From Acidobacteriaceae bacterium (GTDB taxonomy: Bacteria; Acidobacteriota; Terriglobia; Terriglobales; Acidobacteriaceae), in assembly GCA_030040395.1 (NCBI GenBank), contig JASHTU010000536.1, positions 1 to 10,011 on the forward strand: 10,011 nt of DNA, written 5' to 3'. The notes under the pieces were generated by a model. It was given only the letters and a program-made list of their open reading frames with translations. It was not told where the DNA came from and made no database searches. Shown piece by piece: positions 1-7,225 of the stretch (the stretch's first letter is position 1; every line of letters begins with the position of its first letter). Both the position numbers and the translations under genes were made by a program.

Positions 1-944
1 CCGCTCTTCATCTGCGATGAGGTGACCAGCGCAACGGCGCAGAGGATCGCGACCATGCCGACGTACTCCGTCGTCTGCAGGTGCTCGTGAAGCACCGCCG
101 CGCCCAGGACGACGGCGACCAGGGGATTGACGTAGGCATAGGTGGCCACCTTGGCCACTGGCACGTGGTGAATGAGCCAGATGTAGCAGGAGAAGCCTAA
201 CAGCGAACCGAAAAGGACCAGATAGCCGATGGCGCCCACGCTTTGCGTGTCCCACATAGCTTGGCGCCATTGCCAGGTGATGGTGGCGAGCGCAAGATTG
301 CAGAGCCCCGCCGCCAGCATCTCCCATCCGGCCGCAACCAGCGGATCGACGGCCAGCCGCATGCGACGAAACAGCACCGAGCCGATCGACCAACTCAGGG
401 CGCCGAGAAGCACGATGACTGCGGCCACGATCTGGATGGAGCGGTGGCCGTTGCCGTGGGTTTCGAGCGCGGCGCGGAAGCTCGGCCAGAGCAGCGCGAT
501 CAGGGCCACAAGTCCCAGCGCAAGGCCCAGAACTCCGCGGGGACGCAGTTGCTCGCCATGAGGCAACAAGGACTCGATAACCGCGACATACAAAGGAACC
601 ACGGCGACTATCAGGGCGGCGAGGCCGCTGGTCAGGTATTTTTCGCTCCACACCAGGCCGATATTGCCGCCGAAGAGCATCAGGGCGCCGAGATAGCCGA
701 GCCGAACCATCACGGGCCGGCTATACACCAGTTGCTTTCCCGATAGGCCGCAGAAAGCCAGCATAATGAAAGCGCCGGCGAACATGCGCGATCCGGCCAG
801 AATCGGGGCGGGCAACAGGCGCACGCCGATGCTCATTGCGGTGTAGGTGGCGCCCCAGCACAGGTAAACGCTGCCGAAAGCGAGCAGAATGGCGAAACGG
901 GGAGGGCGAGCAAGGGCAGTGGGAGAGGCCGGCACATCCTCCAT
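1..944 (-). CDS. EamA-family (DMT superfamily) transporter, C-terminus cut by window edge
   Basis: My own translation from the ATG at 944 reads without a stop to the window edge: 314 complete codons, beginning MEDVPASPTALARPPRFAIL. The protein is very hydrophobic, with about ten membrane segments arranged as two EamA-type halves of five helices. Family-like signatures are the first helix with FGSVYLCWGATYTAMSIG (about residues 23-40), the end-of-half segment AALIVAVVPLYVAVIESLL, and in the second half VAKVATYAYVNPLVAVVLG followed by LHEHL. This matches the YedA/RhaT-like drug/metabolite transporter group of inner-membrane exporters or permeases. The substrate cannot be told from sequence. Family members are about 290-320 residues, so only a few C-terminal residues should be missing. 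A GGAGG at 950-954 sits 5 nt before the ATG and supports this start. The gene diverges from the M1 peptidase gene. I am confident of the family, not of the transported compound. Confidence -1.
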   Translation of the reverse strand, partial: MEDVPASPTALARPPRFAILLAFGSVYLCWGATYTAMSIGVRLLPAPILAGSRMFAGAFIMLAFCGLSGKQLVYSRPVMVRLGYLGALMLFGGNIGLVWSEKYLTSGLAALIVAVVPLYVAVIESLLPHGEQLRPRGVLGLALGLVALIALLWPSFRAALETHGNGHRSIQIVAAVIVLLGALSWSIGSVLFRRMRLAVDPLVAAGWEMLAAGLCNLALATITWQWRQAMWDTQSVGAIGYLVLFGSLLGFSCYIWLIHHVPVAKVATYAYVNPLVAVVLGAAVLHEHLQTTEYVGMVAILCAVALVTSSQMKS

Positions 945-1089
945 CGTAGCCTCCGGCCGTCGCGCGGCGGCCTCGGCGCGATTCGCGCGGCCGCGGAGTT
1001 CGCCCCGCCCGACTTACGAGATGACCCGCCGATTCGAAGCGGCGTCTGTCCTTTGAACCGTCACCCTCGAATCATCGCGCCGGCCAGCC

Positions 1090-1108
1090 GCCTGCCTGCA
1101 AGGCGGGC
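1090..1108 (+). other. Stem-loop upstream of M1 peptidase gene
   Basis: GCCTGCCT (1090-1097) pairs with AGGCGGGC (1101-1108) around a three-base GCA loop: eight pairs, one of them G-T wobble. There is no T tract after it, so it is not a standard terminator. It overlaps the position where the -35 element for the candidate -10 at 1121-1126 would lie, so it could be an operator-type dyad. It could equally be chance in GC-rich DNA. Confidence -1.
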
Positions 1109-1120
1109 CTGCCGCTGTCC

Positions 1121-1126
1121 TACAAT
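1121..1126 (+). promoter_or_regulatory. Candidate -10 box (TACAAT) for M1 peptidase gene
   Basis: TACAAT matches the sigma-70 -10 consensus at five of six positions and stands out in GC-rich surroundings. No good -35 is seen 16-18 bp upstream, where GCAAGG or TGCAAG occurs. If used, transcription would start near 1133 and give a leader of about 170 nt containing the three 11-bp repeats. Confidence -1.
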
Positions 1127-1228
1127 AGAACCGTTGAACGGACAGCCGCGAGGCGCCTGGAAGCCGCTCTTTGCCCGGCCATCCCCGCTCCCACGGGGTT
1201 TCGGACGGAGTTCCATGGCGCGGGACAA

Positions 1229-1261
1229 GGGCCATTTGCGGGCCATTTGAGCGCCAATTGA
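1229..1261 (+). repeat. Three tandem 11-bp direct repeats before M1 peptidase gene
   Basis: The units are GGGCCATTTGC (1229-1239), GGGCCATTTGA (1240-1250) and GCGCCAATTGA (1251-1261). The first two differ at one base, the last base. The third differs from the second at two bases. The 11-bp period is close to one helical turn, so a protein could contact all copies on one DNA face. The array ends 41 bp before the peptidase ATG. It may be an operator or a leader element; the function is inferred. Confidence -1.
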
Positions 1262-1302
1262 GGGTGCTTAATCGAGAATCTCATTCCCAATCCGAGGAAA
1301 CG

Positions 1303-3936
1303 ATGAAAACCTGCTGCTTCTTCACCCTGACGCGCGGCCCGGTTGCGGCCGCGGCCGTCGCGCTCGCTTGCCTGCTTCTCGTCGCGCCTACCAGCGCCCG
1401 CGCGCAGCGGCTGCCCACCAACGTGATCCCCGTCCACTACACGCTCACCCTCACTCCCGATCTGGCCAACGCTGCCTTCTCCGGCGTGGAGCGGATCGAT
1501 GTCAACCTCGAGCAGCCGACGAACTCCGTCACCCTTAACGCCGCGGAGATCACGTTCCAATCGGTGGTGATCTTTCCTAACGGGCCGCGGCAAACCGGCG
1601 CGGTGTCTCTCGACCCCGAAAAAGAGCAGGCTACATTTACTTTCCCCAACACGCTGGCTGCGGGCGCGGCCACACTCGAGATCCACTTCACCGGCGTCCT
1701 GAACAATGAGCTCCGCGGTTTTTATCTTTCTAAGGCGGAGGGCCGCCGCTACGCGGTGACGCAATTCGAGCCCACCGACGCGCGGCGCGCTTTTCCCTGC
1801 TTCGACGAGCCGGCCTTCAAGGCGGTCTTCGCCATCACCCTCATCGTGCCGAAAAACGACACCGCCATCTCCAACGGCGCCATCGTCTCGGACACGCCGG
1901 GCCCCGGCCCGGACCAGCACACGCTTGAGTTCAGCGCCACGCCCAAAATGTCCACCTACCTGGTCGCCTTCCTGGTGGGCCAATTTCAGTGCACGGCGGG
2001 AACTTCAGACAGTGTCGCTATCCGCGTGTGCGCCACGCCCGAAAAGGTTGCGTACACGCCCTACGCCTTGAGCGTGGCCGAGTTCGCTCTCCATTACTAC
2101 GACAACTACTTCGGCATTCCTTATCCGCTCAAAAAGCTCGACCTCATCGCCATCCCCGATTTCGAAGCCGGGGCAATGGAGAACTTCGGCGCCATTACCT
2201 ACCGCGAAACCGATCTGCTGCTCGATCCTAGAACCGCCTCCGTGAACGCCAAGGAAAACGTGGCCATCGTGGTTGCACACGAGATGGCGCACCAGTGGTT
2301 CGGCGACCTCGTGACCATGGAATGGTGGAACAACATCTGGCTCAATGAAGGCTTCGCCACCTGGATGGAGAACAAGACCGTGGCGGCCATGCATCCGGAG
2401 TGGAAGATACCCCAGGTGGTTGCCAGCGACCAGCAATCCACGCTCAACCTCGACGCCCAGCCCACCACGCGGTCCATCCGCGCGCCCCTCGCCAACACGC
2501 CCGCGGAGATCAACCAGTTGTTCGACGGCATTACCTATTACAAGGCCAGCGCCGTCCTGCTCACGGTGGAGAATTACCTTGGTCCCGAGGTCTTCCAAAA
2601 GGGCGTTCACGCTTACCTCACTGCGCACCAGTACGGCAACGCCACGGCCGAGGACTTTTGGGACGCTCAAACCGAGACCAGCCACAAGCCCGTAGACAAG
2701 ATCATGGAGTCGCTGGTGCTCGAACCCGGTGAGCCCATTCTCACCTTCGGCGCACCCTCCGGCGGCCGCGTCTCCGTCACCCAGAAGCGCTTCTTTCTCA
2801 ATCCCGGCACGGAAACGCCTGCCGGCGAAAAGTGGACCCTCCCGGTATGCTTCAAAACCGGCTCCGGCGGCCAAGACTGCGCACTGCTCGGCCCGGAGAC
2901 GGCTTCTCTTAAAATTCCCCAGGCGAGCCTCTTTTACGCCAACTCTGGTGGCAAAGGCTATTACCGCTCGGCCTACGAACCCGCCCAATATCAGGCGCTG
3001 GTCGACCAGGTGGAAACCGGCCTCGAGCCCACGGAGCGCGTCAGCGTGGCCGGTGACGAGTGGGCGCGGGTGCGCGCCGATCAATCCACAGTGGGCGATT
3101 ATCTCAATCTCGCCGCCGCGCTCAAAGCAGATCAAAACGCTGAGGTGATTTCGAGCGCCCTGGGCCCCATCGGCACGATCGACGACGAGCTTGCCGCCAC
3201 GCCTGACGAACGCGCCACCTTCGCCGCCTGGATTCGCCGCACCCTGGAGCCCGAGTACTTGAAACTCGGTCCTCCCTCACCCAACGACTCGTCCGATAAG
3301 CGCCAACTCCGCGCCAGCCTCTTCCGCGTGCTCGGCTACTACGGCCAGGATCCCACCGTTCTCGCCGACGCCAAACGCATCACCGGGCAATACCTGGCCA
3401 ACCCTGCCTCCGTCGAGCCCACGCTCGCCCAAACGGCTCTCGCCGTCGCCGCCCAACACGGCAATGTGCAACTCTTCAACCAGCTCCAGAACGTCTACGA
3501 GACGTCGAATAATCCCGAATTTCAGGAGGGCGCGCTGCGCATGCTGGCCGAGTTTGAAAACCCCGCTCTAGTGCGCCGCGCGCTCAGCTTCGCCGTCTCC
3601 GGCAAGGTGCGCAACCAGGATGCGGCCATTCAGCTTGCCATCGCGCTGGAAATGCCGGATTCGCGCCAGGAGGCGTGGGACTACATCAAGAACAACTGGG
3701 ACAAGGTGCAGGCGCAGTTGACCACCGCCATGGGCTCCGTCCTGGTGGAGGGAACAGGCGACTTCTGTTCCGCTGCGGCGCGCGATGACGTGGAAAGCTT
3801 CTTCGCCGCGCACAAGGTTTCGGCGGCGAACGTGGCCTTGAAACACGCCATCGAGCACATCGACGGCTGCATCGAATTCCGCCGCCTGCAGGAGCCGAAC
3901 CTCAAGAAGTGGCTGGCCGCGCAAAGCGCGTCGTAA
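1303..3936 (+). CDS. Secreted M1-family zinc aminopeptidase
   Basis: An 877-residue metallo-aminopeptidase that removes N-terminal residues from peptides. The start chosen is the ATG at 1303: GAGGA at 1294-1298 precedes it by 4 nt, and it opens directly into a signal peptide (basic N-end, Ala/Leu-rich core, likely cut after SARA at residue 34). The frame is open upstream to 1171 without ribosome-binding support. The N-terminal beta domain carries the family segment FPCFDEPAFK. The catalytic domain has the exopeptidase motif GAMEN at residues 290-294, zinc ligands H326, H330 and E349 (HEMAH, then 18 residues to NE), general base E327, and the transition-state tyrosine as Y412 in GITYYK. The C-terminal ~330 residues look like the helical ERAP1_C-type domain. 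Length fits M1 enzymes of the puromycin-sensitive/ERAP type. The protein is likely periplasmic or extracellular and used for peptide scavenging. It is monocistronic, with a terminator just after it. All key residues are present. Confidence -1.
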   Translation: MKTCCFFTLTRGPVAAAAVALACLLLVAPTSARAQRLPTNVIPVHYTLTLTPDLANAAFSGVERIDVNLEQPTNSVTLNAAEITFQSVVIFPNGPRQTGAVSLDPEKEQATFTFPNTLAAGAATLEIHFTGVLNNELRGFYLSKAEGRRYAVTQFEPTDARRAFPCFDEPAFKAVFAITLIVPKNDTAISNGAIVSDTPGPGPDQHTLEFSATPKMSTYLVAFLVGQFQCTAGTSDSVAIRVCATPEKVAYTPYALSVAEFALHYYDNYFGIPYPLKKLDLIAIPDFEAGAMENFGAITYRETDLLLDPRTASVNAKENVAIVVAHEMAHQWFGDLVTMEWWNNIWLNEGFATWMENKTVAAMHPEWKIPQVVASDQQSTLNLDAQPTTRSIRAPLANTPAEINQLFDGITYYKASAVLLTVENYLGPEVFQKGVHAYLTAHQYGNATAEDFWDAQTETSHKPVDKIMESLVLEPGEPILTFGAPSGGRVSVTQKRFFLNPGTETPAGEKWTLPVCFKTGSGGQDCALLGPETASLKIPQASLFYANSGGKGYYRSAYEPAQYQALVDQVETGLEPTERVSVAGDEWARVRADQSTVGDYLNLAAALKADQNAEVISSALGPIGTIDDELAATPDERATFAAWIRRTLEPEYLKLGPPSPNDSSDKRQLRASLFRVLGYYGQDPTVLADAKRITGQYLANPASVEPTLAQTALAVAAQHGNVQLFNQLQNVYETSNNPEFQEGALRMLAEFENPALVRRALSFAVSGKVRNQDAAIQLAIALEMPDSRQEAWDYIKNNWDKVQAQLTTAMGSVLVEGTGDFCSAAARDDVESFFAAHKVSAANVALKHAIEHIDGCIEFRRLQEPNLKKWLAAQSAS

Positions 3937-3944
3937 TCTCGTTG

Positions 3945-3978
3945 GCAGGTGCTTCGGGCGCGGCGCCTGCTCTGTTCT
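3945..3978 (+). terminator. Candidate intrinsic terminator of M1 peptidase gene
   Basis: Nine bases after the peptidase stop, GCAGGTGC (3945-3952) pairs with GCGCCTGC (3963-3970), eight pairs with one G-T wobble and one more wobble possible inside. The loop is about eight bases. It is followed by a moderately T-rich run TCTGTTCT (3971-3978). Position and GC-rich stem fit a rho-independent terminator; the weak T run lowers confidence. Confidence -1.
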
Positions 3979-4106
3979 GAGATTGCCTTAGGCGATTTGG
4001 CGGGGATTCTCCACGCAATGCGCGGTGGAGAGCAGGATTGCTATGCGCCGGCACAGTATAGCGTCGACATGAATGCGCTGCTCCGAGATACGGCTCCTCT
4101 GGCTTC

Positions 4107-4118
4107 GCGCTATAGCGC
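4107..4118. repeat. 12-bp perfect palindrome
   Basis: GCGCTATAGCGC reads the same on both strands. It lies mid-way between two convergent genes, so promoter control is unlikely. Related TATAGCG text occurs at about 4058-4064. Function unknown; it may be chance. Confidence -1.
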
Positions 4119-4156
4119 TTCTCCATCTGCTGTAAACCTAAGCCGGGGACTCAAGG

Positions 4157-4179
4157 GGCGATTTTCTCAAAGAATCGCC
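4157..4179. terminator. Stem-loop between convergent genes, possible bidirectional terminator
   Basis: GGCGATT (4157-4163) pairs perfectly with AATCGCC (4173-4179). On plus-strand RNA two further pairs close a five-base loop CTCAA. It lies about 45 nt past the stop of the minus-strand DsbA-like gene. No T run follows on either strand, so factor-independent termination is uncertain; it could instead protect a 3' end. Confidence -1.
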
Positions 4180-4224
4180 ACCTTCGATTGAAATTGCAAG
4201 GGCTACATGTGAAGGAGAAGTGAT

Positions 4225-5235
4225 CTAGGGCGTTACCCCATCAATCTTGGCCTGGTACTGGATGATCTTCTTGAGCAGGTCGTAAGGCACATTGGCAGGC
4301 ACCTCGCGGCCGTTGATCACCAGCGTGGGTACTTCACTGATGCCCAGGTCCGCGCCGAGCTTGAGCGAAGCCTCAACTTCGGCCTTGGTCTGCGGGTTGG
4401 CGACGCAAGTGGAAACCTTTGCGGGATCGAGGCCCACCTTGGTGGCGGCGCTGTTGAGGGTGAGCGTGGCGCCGTCGGACGTGCCCAGCCCCTCCTGAGC
4501 GTCAAACACCGCCGAGGCGAACTGGAAAAAGGCGGTGCTGCCCCCCAGCTTTTCCACGCACACGCCGAACTCGGCCGCGTTCATCGCCTCGGGATGGATC
4601 GAGGGGATGGGGCTGTTCTGGAAAACAATGCGCGCCTGGGGAAAATCGGCCACCAGTTTGTCCATATTGGCTTGGGCTTCCTTGCAATGCGGGCACTGGA
4701 AATCGGCAAATTCCACCAGTTCGAGGCTCTTGGAGGCCGATCCGCGATATGGTCCATCCGCGCGCTGCTCCAATTGCGCGCGGGCGTCGGCGAACGGGTG
4801 TTCGCCAAAGGCGACGACCTGGTCGCCGGTGATGATGTGCTTGCTGTCGGGAAGAGCGAAGAACACCAGCGCCGAGGGTTTCTCCTTGCCCGTCCGGTCG
4901 CCAACAAAGACCACCACCTTGCTCACTCCTTCCACCGGCGTCTTGAGGATCGCCTGCACCTGCCACATGCGGTTCGGATCGTAACCCCAGTTGGCCTGGA
5001 GGAAGGCGTCAACCACGTCCTTGGTGGGTGAAGTTGCGGTAAAGTTGGCCGGATCAGGCGGAGGAAACTTGGGAGGGCCGGTGGGCGCCGGCGCCGAGGG
5101 CGTGGCGGGAGCCTGTGCGGCGGGAGCCTGCGGCGGAGCCGCGGGGACTTGGGTCTGCGCGTAAGACTGAAGTGCGGGCAGGAAAAGGGCCATCAGCGCC
5201 AGCGCGCCAAAGTAACGGGTAAACATACGTGTCAA
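4225..5235 (-). CDS. Exported two-domain DsbA-like thiol-disulfide protein
   Basis: A 336-residue periplasmic thioredoxin-fold protein. The TTG at 5235 is the probable start because GAGGAG (5242-5247) lies exactly 6 nt before it; the next in-frame ATG (5226, residue 4) would leave a 15-nt spacing. A signal peptide follows (hydrophobic ALALMALFLPAL, likely cut after SYA, residue 26). Next come a Pro/Ala-rich linker (about 27-65) and a small alpha/beta domain (about 70-160) resembling the N-terminal domain of DsbC-like or acidobacterial DsbA proteins (inferred). The DsbA/Thioredoxin_4 domain has active site CPHC at 181-184 after EFADFQ and the cis-proline motif EVPT (P303). Two more cysteines, C226 and C277, lie in the inserted helical part and may form a structural disulfide. 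The role is oxidation or isomerisation of disulfides in exported proteins; which one cannot be decided. nadE lies 188 bp upstream in the same direction; that gap argues for its own promoter. Confidence -1.
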   Translation of the reverse strand: MTRMFTRYFGALALMALFLPALQSYAQTQVPAAPPQAPAAQAPATPSAPAPTGPPKFPPPDPANFTATSPTKDVVDAFLQANWGYDPNRMWQVQAILKTPVEGVSKVVVFVGDRTGKEKPSALVFFALPDSKHIITGDQVVAFGEHPFADARAQLEQRADGPYRGSASKSLELVEFADFQCPHCKEAQANMDKLVADFPQARIVFQNSPIPSIHPEAMNAAEFGVCVEKLGGSTAFFQFASAVFDAQEGLGTSDGATLTLNSAATKVGLDPAKVSTCVANPQTKAEVEASLKLGADLGISEVPTLVINGREVPANVPYDLLKKIIQYQAKIDGVTP

Positions 5236-5241
5236 GCTATT

Positions 5242-5247
5242 CTCCTC
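5242..5247 (-). promoter_or_regulatory. Ribosome binding site that selects a TTG start
   Basis: On the minus strand GAGGAG is followed by six bases (AATAGC) and TTG, an ideal spacing, whereas the ATG nine bases further on would be too far. This decides the DsbA-like gene's start. The frame is open further upstream to 5385, but that stretch has no comparable site and would bury the signal peptide. Confidence -1.
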
Positions 5248-5423
5248 AAAGCGTTCTTCCAAGTGTTTTTGAGCCTGGGCCATGCCGCTCAACCGGCGCT
5301 GCCCCGCGAACAAGCCAACCGCCGCGGCGGATCGCAAGGGGAAGAAACACCTCGCGGCCTCAACGGCTTTGCCCCCGCAGCTCAACGACGCTGCAATTCG
5401 TGGGAATGACTCCCTGATTTAGC

Positions 5424-7067
5424 TTATACCTGAACCTTGACCGCGATGGGAAATCGGCGCCCCGTGCCAAAGGACTTAGCGGTCACCTTCAGGACCGGCG
5501 CCGCTTGCTGGCGCTTGTACTCCGAGCGCTCAATCAGGCGCACCACCTGTTGGACGAGATCGAGGAGAAAACCGCGCTTCTCAGCAATGCACTCCGGTGT
5601 TTCATAGCGCTCAACGTAGGCTTCGACGATGGGATCGAGCACTTCATAGGGCGGCAGAGAGTCGGTGTCCATCTGGCCGGGCCGCAGCTCGGCGGAGGGC
5701 GGCTTCTCCAGGATCGCCGCGGGAATTTTTTCCTGGTCTCGGTTGAGCCAATTGCATATGGCATACACCCGCGTCTTGACCAGATCGCCGATGACCGCGA
5801 GAGCGCCGACCATGTCGCCGTACAGGGTGCAATAGCCGACGGCCATCTCGGATTTGTTGCCGGTGGAAAGCACCAGAGCGCCGAGTTTGTTGGAAAGAGC
5901 CATGAGGATGGCGCCGCGAATGCGAGGCTGGATGTTTTCTTCGGTGAGATCGGGCGGCAATCCGCTGAAGAGCGGGGCCAGCGCACGGTTGAAATCGGCG
6001 AATAACTCGTTGATAGAAATGGTCTCAAAGCGGATGCCGAGATTGGCGGCCAGCCGCCGGCTGTCGTCGATGGAGCCGGGGGAAGAGTAGGGGCTGGGCA
6101 TGCCGACGCCAATCACGTTTTCCGCGCCCAGCGCCTCTTGGGCGATGGCCGCCACCAGCGACGAATCGATGCCCCCGCTCAAGCCCACCAGGATTTTGCT
6201 GAAACCGCATTTGCGCACGTAATCGCGCGTTCCCAACACCAGCGCGTGAAAGGCAGCCGCGGTGTCGTCTTCTTCCGGCTCTGCGAGCGCCGGCGCATCG
6301 AAGGGATCCACGACCACCAAATCCTCCGCGAAGGAAGCGGCCTGGGCGATCAGGCGCCCGTTCGCGTTCAGGGCCAGCGACGAGCCGTCGAAGATCAGGC
6401 TGTCGTTGCCGCCCACCTGGTTCGACATCAGCACTGGAATGCCGTCGCGGCGGGCGATGGCGGCCAGCATCCCGCGCCGGATAGCGCGCTTGCCGTGCCA
6501 GAAAGGCGATGAAGATAGGTTGATGTGGATGTCCGGCCGTTGCCGCATCAGCTCCTCCATGGGATCGACCTTGTAAAGGCGCCGCGGCCAGAAGTTCTTA
6601 TCGTTCCAGGCGTCCTCGCAAATGGTGATGGCGAGGCGCATCCCGTCTAACTCCACCACCTGCTGCGGCCCGGAGGGCGCAAAATAGCGTTGTTCGTCAA
6701 AGACATCGTAGAAGGGCAAGAGGCGCTTGTGTTGCTCGAGAAGCACGCGCCCCTGGTCCATCAGGATGGCGGCGTTCACCGCCGGTTTGCCGGAGTCACC
6801 GCCGGCCGCCAGCGCCACCCCGGCCAGCACCGCGGTGGGCAGCTCGCGCGTTGCCGCGGCTAGCTCGCAAACGGCGGAGCGGCAGCGGGCGAGAAAACTG
6901 GGTTTTTCCAGGAAATCGGCGGGAGGGTAGCCGCAAATGGCGAGCTCGGAAAACACCGTCAGCCGTGCGCCGCGATTGGCGGCGCGGCGGCTGGCGGCAA
7001 CAATCCTTTCCAGGTTCCCAGTAAAATCCCCCACCGTGGGATCAATCTGGGCGAGCGCGATCTTCAC
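5424..7067 (-). CDS. nadE: Glutamine-dependent NAD+ synthetase
   Basis: A 547-residue cytosolic enzyme that makes NAD+ from deamido-NAD+, ATP and glutamine, the last step of NAD synthesis. The N-terminal nitrilase-like glutaminase domain (1 to about 255) shows the triad E41 (FSELAICGYPP), K114 (EQHKRLLPFYDVFDE) and C150 (TICEDAW). The C-terminal synthetase domain has the ATP pyrophosphatase P-loop SGGIDSS at 297-303, STGNKSE at 401-407, YGDMVGALAVIGDLVKT, and the ending SFGTGRRFPI. Length agrees with the bacterial two-domain type (about 540-570), unlike the short ammonia-dependent NadE. The start is GTG at 7067, giving MKIALAQI, the usual family N-terminus. No Shine-Dalgarno is visible before it, and an out-of-frame ATG (followed at once by TGA) overlaps the GTG. 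It diverges from the P460 gene across 158 bp and is followed by the DsbA-like gene after 188 bp. Function is near certain. Confidence -1.
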   Translation of the reverse strand: MKIALAQIDPTVGDFTGNLERIVAASRRAANRGARLTVFSELAICGYPPADFLEKPSFLARCRSAVCELAAATRELPTAVLAGVALAAGGDSGKPAVNAAILMDQGRVLLEQHKRLLPFYDVFDEQRYFAPSGPQQVVELDGMRLAITICEDAWNDKNFWPRRLYKVDPMEELMRQRPDIHINLSSSPFWHGKRAIRRGMLAAIARRDGIPVLMSNQVGGNDSLIFDGSSLALNANGRLIAQAASFAEDLVVVDPFDAPALAEPEEDDTAAAFHALVLGTRDYVRKCGFSKILVGLSGGIDSSLVAAIAQEALGAENVIGVGMPSPYSSPGSIDDSRRLAANLGIRFETISINELFADFNRALAPLFSGLPPDLTEENIQPRIRGAILMALSNKLGALVLSTGNKSEMAVGYCTLYGDMVGALAVIGDLVKTRVYAICNWLNRDQEKIPAAILEKPPSAELRPGQMDTDSLPPYEVLDPIVEAYVERYETPECIAEKRGFLLDLVQQVVRLIERSEYKRQQAAPVLKVTAKSFGTGRRFPIAVKVQV

Positions 7068-7225
7068 ATAGCAAGTTTATCGCGGGCGGCGTTGCCCAAC
7101 GAGTTTCCTCGGCGCGTTGCGCTGGCTGCGTTGACGGGCGAATGGAGGCCGCGAGGATTCTTCACAGCGCAGGAACCGCCCTCGGCTGTAAGCTATGAGC
7201 TGCCAGCTTCTCATGGGAGGTTCTC

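Larger units (their letters stand above)
945..1302. other. Divergent intergenic region, 358 bp
   Basis: This stretch separates the transporter (reading left) from the M1 peptidase (reading right) and must carry both promoters. It holds a very GC-rich block (about 955-1010) with short inverted repeats such as GCGCG/CGCGC at 976-988, a hairpin at 1090-1108, a possible -10 box at 1121-1126 and an 11-bp triple repeat at 1229-1261. The peptidase frame stays open upstream to 1171, but that extension lacks a Shine-Dalgarno and would place residues before a good signal peptide, so I treat it as non-coding. I see no tRNA and no clear minus-strand promoter for the transporter. Confidence -1.
3937..4224. 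other. Convergent intergenic region, 288 bp, rich in inverted repeats
   Basis: The region lies between the ends of two convergent genes. Besides the terminator at 3945-3978 it holds a 12-bp perfect palindrome GCGCTATAGCGC (4107-4118) and a stem-loop at 4157-4179. Short open frames exist on both strands (3949-4191 plus, 3902-4126 minus), but neither has a Shine-Dalgarno or a recognisable product, and the minus one overlaps the peptidase end. I call it non-coding with moderate confidence. Confidence -1.

Noticed and set aside
243..746. Plus-strand 167-codon frame
   Set aside because: It lies opposite the clear EamA transporter on the minus strand and its product is low-complexity and unlike any family.
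1025..1060. TTCGAA within an inverted repeat, resembling a tRNA T-arm
   Set aside because: The loop-closing bases do not pair and no acceptor, D or anticodon arm can be formed on either strand.
1171..1302. 44-codon upstream extension of the M1 peptidase reading frame
   Set aside because: It has no ribosome site, would bury the signal peptide, and the ATG at 1303 has a well-spaced GAGGA.
1120..1983. Long minus-strand open frame opposite the peptidase start
   Set aside because: It is an antisense shadow of a strongly supported M1 gene, as are 2005-3135 minus and similar frames; GC-rich DNA produces these routinely.
3949..4191. 80-codon plus-strand frame in the convergent gap
   Set aside because: No Shine-Dalgarno, no recognisable product, and it runs through the terminator stem and other dyads.
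5319..5330. 12-bp palindrome CCGCCGCGGCGG upstream of the DsbA-like gene
   Set aside because: Perfect but made only of C and G in GC-rich DNA, with no promoter element beside it; chance is a sufficient explanation.
5236..5385. 50-codon N-terminal extension of the DsbA-like gene
   Set aside because: The extension lacks a ribosome site and precedes a good signal peptide; GAGGAG-6 nt-TTG marks the start.
7131..7159. TTGACG at 7131-7136 as a -35 box for the P460 gene
   Set aside because: The sequence 16-18 bp downstream (around AGGATT) is a poor -10, so a promoter could not be supported.
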